Source of the DNA: Sphingomonadales bacterium UBA6174
GTDB taxonomy: Bacteria; Pseudomonadota; Alphaproteobacteria; Sphingomonadales; Sphingomonadaceae
Assembly (NCBI GenBank): GCA_002422945.1
Contig: DITW01000089.1
Span: 648 to 11,177, forward strand
DNA: 10,530 nt
Direction: 5' to 3'
The notes under the pieces: generated by a model
Database searches by the model: none
What the model was told of the DNA's origin: nothing
The model's input: only the letters and a program-made list of their open reading frames with translations
In this document: positions 6,003 through 10,530 of the stretch, piece after piece
How the letters are laid out: each line of letters starts with the position of its first letter
How positions within the stretch are numbered: position 1 is the stretch's first letter
Translations under genes and position numbers: made by a program

Positions 6003-6009
6003 CCCCTCC
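6003..6009 (-). promoter_or_regulatory. Ribosome-binding site favouring the TTG start at 5996
   Basis: On the minus strand GGAGGGG (6009 down to 6003) lies 6 nt before TTG 5996 and inside the reading frame that would begin at ATG 6014. Its strength and spacing favour TTG as the real start of the DUF3617-like gene. Confidence 0.55.
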
Positions 6010-6031
6010 AACATGCCATTGTCCCGCAGGC

Positions 6032-6931
6032 TCAAAGCTCTGCGGCGACAATCGGGAAAAGCTTGGCACAAAAGGCGCAATCAACCCCGATGATGCCCTG
6101 TTCATCGGCCATGTGCGCGCGCTCTTCTGCCGGGAAGCGGCTAAGCACGCCCTTATAATATTCGAGCGTGCAGCGGCAACCGCGCTTGATCTCGACGGTC
6201 GGGAGGATGTGGACCTGTTCTTCGTTGAACAAGCGCCACAATAAGAGATCGGGCGAGACCCGGTCGTCGATCAATTCGGCTGGCGAGACGGTGAGCGCCA
6301 GCGCCTCGACATCGGACCAGCCGGGGTGGTTGTCATCGACATGCAGGCGGGTGCGGCCTTCTTCGCCTTCCGGCAGATATTGCATCAACAGGCCGCCAGC
6401 GAGATTGCCCGCTTCGCCCTGCACATCCGCCGCGATGCGGACGAGGCTCGGCAATTGTTCGCTTTGCGCGAAATAGCTCTGCGCCGCATCGGCGAGCGAT
6501 GCGCCCTCCAGCGGGACGATGCCTTGATAACGCTCGCCGGACACGATCTGATCGAAGGTAATGGCGAGATAGCCTTTGCCGAACAGGCCGAATAAAGACG
6601 GCGTCGGGCCGATTTCGGCGAGACGTTCATCGTCATGCTGGATATAGCCGCGCAATTCGCCATTGCGATAATCGCACACCAACAGGCTGACGATCCCGCC
6701 TTCGGACTGGGCCTGCACGGTGAGCTGGCCTTCTTCTTCCTTCAGCAACGACCCCAGCAATGCGGTGAGGACCAACGCCTCGGCCAGCAGTTTCGCGATG
6801 ACCGGGGGGTAATTGTGATGCGACAGGATAAGGTCAAGCGTGTCCGACAGTTTGACCACGCGCCCACGCGCATTGCGCGCCGGGATGGTAAAACCGAGCG
6901 CCACATTATGCGCGGGCGCGGGACTGGTCAT
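6032..6931 (-). CDS. hslO: Redox-regulated chaperone Hsp33
   Basis: Hsp33 is a cytoplasmic holdase that is switched on by oxidation: a zinc-bound cysteine centre forms disulfides, the C-terminal region unfolds and the protein binds unfolding clients. The 299-residue product is of normal length. The N-terminal domain has G-R-V-V-K-L-S-D-T-L-D (23-33), the family's L-L-x-S-L-L-K region near 58-64 and the G-x-L-R-G-Y (91-96) and G-x-G-Y-L (118-122) segments. The C-terminal redox switch is complete: C252-x-C254, 30 residues, C285-x2-C288. The start is ATG 6931, which overlaps the argF stop as ATGA; an upstream in-frame GTG at 6949 would add six unsupported residues. Position right after argF is a known alphaproteobacterial arrangement and implies cotranscription with argD-argF. 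Confidence 0.97.
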   Translation of the reverse strand: MTSPAPAHNVALGFTIPARNARGRVVKLSDTLDLILSHHNYPPVIAKLLAEALVLTALLGSLLKEEEGQLTVQAQSEGGIVSLLVCDYRNGELRGYIQHDDERLAEIGPTPSLFGLFGKGYLAITFDQIVSGERYQGIVPLEGASLADAAQSYFAQSEQLPSLVRIAADVQGEAGNLAGGLLMQYLPEGEEGRTRLHVDDNHPGWSDVEALALTVSPAELIDDRVSPDLLLWRLFNEEQVHILPTVEIKRGCRCTLEYYKGVLSRFPAEERAHMADEQGIIGVDCAFCAKLFPIVAAEL

Positions 6932-7857
6932 CCGAGCAACCCAAAGCACCAGAGCAGGATCGACTTTTGGGCATGGAGGCGGTTTTCAGCCTCATCCCAG
7001 ATCACCGATTGCGGGCCATCGATCACCTCTGCCGTCACTTCCTCACCGCGATGGGCGGGCAGGCAATGAAGGAACAGGGCATCGGGCTTGGCCTTGGCCA
7101 TCAGCGCAGACGTTACTTGATAGGGCATCATCGCCGCGAGCTTGGCCTCGGCATGGGCTTGCCCCATGGAAATCCAGGTGTCGGTGACGACGATGTCAGC
7201 ATCTTTCACGGCTTCCCACGGATCGCGGGTCAGGGTGAAATTGGCATCATGCTGTGCGGTGAAATCCGGATCGGGATCATAGCCCTCCGGACAAGCGGCC
7301 ATGACCGAGAAGCCGAGCAAGGCCCCGGCCTCGATGATCGAATGGAGGACATTATTGCCATCGCCCAGCCATGCCCATTTCAGACCCGGCAGCGACTTGC
7401 CATGTTCGATCACGGTCAACAGATCGGCCATGATCTGGCAGGGGTGGCTGAGATCGGTCAGGCCGTTGATGATCGGGATCGAGCCGGTTTCGGCCATGGT
7501 CACGACCTTGGCATGATCATCGGTCCGCAACATCACGCCATCGACCATGCGCGACAACACCTGTGCGGTATCCGAAATCGGTTCGCCCCGGCCAAGCTGC
7601 ATTGAGCCTGCGTCCATCACCATCGGCGTGCCGCCCAATTGACGCATCGCCATATCGAACGACACGCGGGTGCGGGTCGAGTTTTTCTCGAAGATCATCG
7701 CCAAGGTGCGGCCCGCGAGCGGCGCATCCGCATCGGGCGTGCCTTTGGGAAGACCGCGCCGCGCCGCTTTGCGGTCAATCGCGTCATTGAGCATCAATGC
7801 GATGGCGTCGCCGCCCGCATCCGACAGGTTCAGAAAATGGCGATGCGGCGATGTCAT
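6928..7857 (-). CDS. argF: Ornithine carbamoyltransferase
   Basis: ArgF joins ornithine and carbamoyl phosphate to give citrulline in arginine synthesis. The 309-residue protein has the carbamoyl phosphate loop S-T-R-T-R (60-64), H-P-C-Q (138-141) and the ornithine-side motifs D-T-W-x-S-M-G (226-232) and H-C-L-P-A-H-R (264-270), which distinguish it from aspartate carbamoyltransferase. Residues between the first and second domain are regular and the length is typical. Its ATG overlaps the argD stop by ATGA and its own stop overlaps the hslO start in the same way, so three genes are chained by 4-bp overlaps and are probably translated from one message. Substrate for the reaction is supplied through the pathway to which argD belongs. 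Confidence 0.98.
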   Translation of the reverse strand: MTSPHRHFLNLSDAGGDAIALMLNDAIDRKAARRGLPKGTPDADAPLAGRTLAMIFEKNSTRTRVSFDMAMRQLGGTPMVMDAGSMQLGRGEPISDTAQVLSRMVDGVMLRTDDHAKVVTMAETGSIPIINGLTDLSHPCQIMADLLTVIEHGKSLPGLKWAWLGDGNNVLHSIIEAGALLGFSVMAACPEGYDPDPDFTAQHDANFTLTRDPWEAVKDADIVVTDTWISMGQAHAEAKLAAMMPYQVTSALMAKAKPDALFLHCLPAHRGEEVTAEVIDGPQSVIWDEAENRLHAQKSILLWCFGLLG

Positions 7858-9038
7858 GCGGCGACCTCATAATCCCGCGCGGCGGCGGAGATTTTCTCGA
7901 TGGCTTCGGCGATATGGCTTTCATCGATGATCAGTGGCGGCAGGATGCGGACGACATTTTCGCCCGCGCCGACCGTCAACAGGCCATGATTATCGCGCAA
8001 ATGGGCGACAAAGGCACGGCAATCGACCTTGAGCTTAAGGCCGAGCATCAGGCCCATGCCGCGCACTTCTTCAAACAGATCGTCATGATTCGGGATGAGC
8101 TGTTCCAGCGAGGACCGCAGTCGTTCGCCCATCGCCTTGACGTGCGCGAAGAAGCTGGGCTCCAGCATCACGTCCAGCACCGCCTCGCCCGCCGCCATCG
8201 CGAGCGGATTGCCGCCATAGGTCGAGCCATGGGTGCCCGCGACCATGCCCTTGGCGGCATGTTCCGTTGCAAGACACGCACCGAGCGGGAAGCCCGAGCC
8301 GATGCCCTTGGCCACGGCCATGATATCGGGCGTGACGCCATATTGTTCATGCGCGAAGAAGGTGCCCGTCCGGCCATAGCCGCACTGGACCTCATCCAGC
8401 ACCAGCATCAGCCCGTTTTCATCGGCGAGATCACGCAATGCCTTAAGGAAGGCCGGGGTGGCTGGTTTCAGCCCGCCTTCGCCCTGTATAGGTTCGATCA
8501 GGAAACCGGCGGTGGTTTCGTCCATCGCCGCCTTCACCGCATCGAGATCGCCAAATTCGACGACCTTGAAACCGGGCAACAAGGGTTCGAACCCGTCGCG
8601 CATCTTCGGCTGATTGGTCGCCGAAATGGTGCCGAGCGTCCGGCCATGGAACGCATTTGAAAAGGTGATGAGCGTGAAACGTTCCGGATTGCCATTGGCA
8701 TAATGGAAACGCCGCGCCGTCTTGATCGCGCATTCGACCGCTTCCGCGCCGGAATTGGTGAAAAACACGGTGTCGGCAAAGCTGTTGTCCACCAACCGCT
8801 GCGCCAGATGTTCGCCCTGTGGCGAGCCATAGAGGTTCGACACATGCATCAGGGTCGCCGCCTGATCGGCAATCGCCTTGACGAGATGGGGATGGCCATG
8901 GCCCAGTGCGTTGACGGCGATGCCGCTCGCGAAATCAAGGAAACGCCGACCGTCCTCGCCAATCAGATAGCAGCCTTCGCCTCGGACCGGACGCACGCCA
9001 CACCGCGGGTAAACCGGCATCAGCGGGGTAATGGTCAT
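7854..9038 (-). CDS. argD: Acetylornithine aminotransferase
   Basis: ArgD is a PLP-dependent class III aminotransferase that makes N-acetylornithine from N-acetylglutamate semialdehyde and glutamate; the family often also acts on succinyl-diaminopimelate. The 394-residue product shows N-S-G-A-E-A (95-100) for PLP phosphate, F-H-G-R-T (130-134), E-P-I-Q-G-E-G-G (182-189), D-E-V-Q (215-218) below the pyridine ring, and the Schiff-base Lys244 in V-A-K-G-I-G-S-G. Length and motif spacing are normal. Start ATG 9038 is preceded on the minus strand by AAAGGAAA, ending 10 nt upstream. It is the first gene of argD-argF-hslO. The same family includes other omega-aminotransferases, but the adjacent argF makes the arginine role most likely. 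Confidence 0.96.
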   Translation of the reverse strand: MTITPLMPVYPRCGVRPVRGEGCYLIGEDGRRFLDFASGIAVNALGHGHPHLVKAIADQAATLMHVSNLYGSPQGEHLAQRLVDNSFADTVFFTNSGAEAVECAIKTARRFHYANGNPERFTLITFSNAFHGRTLGTISATNQPKMRDGFEPLLPGFKVVEFGDLDAVKAAMDETTAGFLIEPIQGEGGLKPATPAFLKALRDLADENGLMLVLDEVQCGYGRTGTFFAHEQYGVTPDIMAVAKGIGSGFPLGACLATEHAAKGMVAGTHGSTYGGNPLAMAAGEAVLDVMLEPSFFAHVKAMGERLRSSLEQLIPNHDDLFEEVRGMGLMLGLKLKVDCRAFVAHLRDNHGLLTVGAGENVVRILPPLIIDESHIAEAIEKISAAARDYEVAA

Positions 9039-9091
9039 GGCAAAATTTCCTTTCTGACGAAATCTAACGAAAAACAGACGTCCTGTGTTGC

Positions 9092-9122
9092 AAAAGAAAA
9101 AGGCGACCCTGTTGGTCGCCTT
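9092..9122 (-). terminator. Rho-independent terminator of the purM-purN transcript
   Basis: A perfect 9-bp stem (AAGGCGACC at 9100-9108 with GGTCGCCTT at 9114-9122, five-base loop) is followed on the minus strand by a T-rich tract, TTTTTCTTTT (9101 down to 9092). It lies 33 nt after the purN stop. The rest of the 117-base gap to argD holds the argD ribosome-binding site; I could not identify a convincing promoter there although argD needs one. Confidence 0.88.
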
Positions 9123-9155
9123 GGCCCGCCCTATACAAAGTCGGGACCTGTGGCG

Positions 9156-9746
9156 TCAACCTTGGGCGGATTCTCGTCGCACGAAATCGGCCAAGGTGCG
9201 TGAATAGAGCTGATGCTCAGCAATCAGCACGCGGTCGGCAAGGCTATCCGCCGTATCATCAGCGAGGATCGCGACTTCAGTCTGGCCCAGCACCGGACCA
9301 TCGTCCAATTCCGCCGTGACCACATGGACCGAACAGCCGCCGACCTTATCGCCCGCCGCCAATGCCCGTTCATGGGTGTGCAACCCCTTGTACTTCGGCA
9401 ACAGGCTCGGGTGGATGTTGATCATGCGGTGTGCCCAACCGGACACGAATTCCGGCGAGAGCAGGCGCATATAACCCGCGAGCGCGACGAACTCGACCCC
9501 GGCCTTGCGCAGTTCGGCGTCGATAATGGCGTCGAATTCAGCGCGTTTCATGCCCTTATGGCTGTGCGCGAAGGTGGCGATGCCCTCGGCCTTGGCCAGC
9601 AGCAATCCCTTGGCCTCCGGATCATTGGCGGCGACCAGCACGATTTCATAGGGACAGTCCGGGTGTTTGGCGGCGTATAGCAACGCCGCCATGTTCGACC
9701 CGCGCCCGGAAATCAGGACGCCGACTTTGGCCCGCTTATTACTCAC
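9156..9746 (-). CDS. purN: Phosphoribosylglycinamide formyltransferase
   Basis: PurN transfers a formyl group from 10-formyl-tetrahydrofolate to GAR, the third step of purine synthesis. With a GTG start at 9746 the protein has 196 residues and the expected N-terminus: K-V-G-V-L-I-S-G-R-G-S-N-M (7-19), where G-x-G-S-N binds the GAR phosphate. The catalytic set N110, H112 and D148 (I-N-I-H-P-S-L-L-P and E-L-D-D-G-P) matches Asn106, His108 and Asp144 of the E. coli enzyme, and G-L-H-T-H follows. The frame is open further upstream, but those 54 residues run through purM in another frame and do not resemble PurN. The start overlaps the purM end by 8 nt, so translation is probably coupled. The terminator at 9092-9122 closes the unit. 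Confidence 0.96.
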   Translation of the reverse strand: MSNKRAKVGVLISGRGSNMAALLYAAKHPDCPYEIVLVAANDPEAKGLLLAKAEGIATFAHSHKGMKRAEFDAIIDAELRKAGVEFVALAGYMRLLSPEFVSGWAHRMINIHPSLLPKYKGLHTHERALAAGDKVGGCSVHVVTAELDDGPVLGQTEVAILADDTADSLADRVLIAEHQLYSRTLADFVRRESAQG

Positions 9747-10530
9747 AATGTGTGGCGGTCCAATTGCCACGGCCACCCCATGTTTCATCCGAACCGGAAA
9801 CGGTGCAGCCCTTCGGCCCTTCGGCAATATGGCCGATGCGGTGCACGGTTTCGCCCGCGGCTTCGAGGGCAGCGGTGACATCCGCAACATCGTCCGCCGC
9901 CACCACAACCGCCATGCCCACGCCGCAATTGAAGGTGCGGGCCATTTCGCCCGGTTCGATATTGCCCTGCGCCTGCAAGAACGCCATCAGCCGGGGCTGC
10001 GGCCATGCATCGGCATCGACATGGGCATGAAGATGGGCCGGGAGGACGCGCGGAAGGTTTTCGAGCAGGCCACCGCCGGTGATATGCGCCATCGCGTGAA
10101 TTTTACCAGCGCGGACCTGCGGCAGCAGCGACTTCACATAGATGCGAGTCGGCGCCATCAGCGCATCGATCAGCAGCACGTCCTGATTGAACAAGGCCGG
10201 ACGGTCGAGCTTCCAACCCTTGTCGGCCGCGAGGCGACGCACCAGCGAGAAACCATTGGAATGCACGCCGGAAGACGCAAGGCCGAGAATCACATCGCCT
10301 GCTGCCACCTTATCGGCGGTCAGGACCTGCGAGCGCTCCACCGCGCCGACGCAGAAGCCTGCGAGATCATAATCGCCCTCGGCATACATGCCCGGCATTT
10401 CCGCCGTTTCGCCGCCGATCAACGCGCAGCCTGCCTGAATGCAACCTGCCGCGATGCTGGCGACCACCGATTCGGCGACGACATTATCGAGCTTGCCGCT
10501 TGCGTAATAATCGAGGAAGAACAACGGCTC
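9739..10530 (-). CDS. purM: Phosphoribosylformylglycinamidine cyclo-ligase, C-terminal part (5' end outside window)
   Basis: PurM (AIR synthetase) closes the imidazole ring, turning FGAM into aminoimidazole ribonucleotide with ATP, the fifth step of purine synthesis. The 263 visible residues begin E-P-L-F-F-L-D-Y-Y-A-S-G-K-L-D, a conserved stretch about 95 residues into the E. coli enzyme, so roughly a quarter of the protein is outside the window. An apparent start at 10524 is only an internal leucine codon TTG. Family marks are G-G-E-T-A-E-M-P-G-M-Y, G-L-A-S-S-G-V-H-S-N-G-F-S-L-V, A-H-I-T-G-G-G-L-L-E-N-L-P-R-V-L-P and F-N-C-G-V-G-M. The purM-purN pair is a classic purine operon. Confidence 0.97.
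   Translation of the reverse strand, partial: EPLFFLDYYASGKLDNVVAESVVASIAAGCIQAGCALIGGETAEMPGMYAEGDYDLAGFCVGAVERSQVLTADKVAAGDVILGLASSGVHSNGFSLVRRLAADKGWKLDRPALFNQDVLLIDALMAPTRIYVKSLLPQVRAGKIHAMAHITGGGLLENLPRVLPAHLHAHVDADAWPQPRLMAFLQAQGNIEPGEMARTFNCGVGMAVVVAADDVADVTAALEAAGETVHRIGHIAEGPKGCTVSGSDETWGGRGNWTATHCE

Noticed and set aside
6932..6949. Six-codon GTG extension of hslO
   Set aside because: ATG 6931 forms an ATGA overlap with argF and starts the protein at the usual place.
9074..9086. Short palindrome-like ACAG-N5-CTGT upstream of argD as a possible operator
   Set aside because: It has only four matching bases per arm and the inner symmetry is off-centre. It is not a known arginine-regulator site that I can recognise.
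9747..9908. Upstream extension of purN by 54 codons
   Set aside because: It runs through the purM coding region in another frame and has no PurN-like sequence. GTG 9746 gives the family's normal N-terminus.

Overview
The window is a GC-rich bacterial chromosome segment, most likely from an alphaproteobacterium and plausibly a sphingomonad. The reasons are the gene strings trpA-accD-folC and argD-argF-hslO, which are familiar in that class, a fused ThiS-ThiG protein, and a GTTC-N7-GTTC site of the alphaproteobacterial LexA type. No RNA gene, insertion sequence or CRISPR array was seen. No stretch over 300 bases lacks a gene.

Left part (1-3876, plus strand): the 3' end of trpA (tryptophan synthase alpha), accD (acetyl-CoA carboxylase beta subunit), folC (folylpolyglutamate/dihydrofolate synthase), then a single gene in which the sulfur carrier ThiS is fused to thiazole synthase ThiG. 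These are tightly packed housekeeping genes.

Middle part (3877-5133, plus strand): a small accessory cassette that is visibly AT-richer than its flanks. It has its own sigma70-type promoter (TTGACA, 17 bp, TATGTT) with a perfect GTTC-N7-GTTC LexA box laid over the -10. This drives a 279-residue protein whose C-terminal half matches the colicin M catalytic domain (lipid II-degrading bacteriocins). An ATGA-overlapping gene follows for a 113-residue protein with one N-terminal membrane segment, which fits a periplasm-facing immunity protein. It reads as an SOS-inducible, chromosomal colicin M-like toxin/immunity pair. Its catalytic motif is altered at three of the five key positions and its N-terminal half is unlike that of colicin M. 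This is the most interesting item in the window.

Right part (5173-9038, minus strand, read right to left): argD, argF and hslO, joined by ATGA overlaps, then a small secreted DUF3617-like protein and a limonene-1,2-epoxide-hydrolase-family enzyme with its active-site residues intact. At the far right (9156-10530, minus strand) are purN and the 3' part of purM, which overlap by 8 nt and end in a clear intrinsic terminator upstream of argD.
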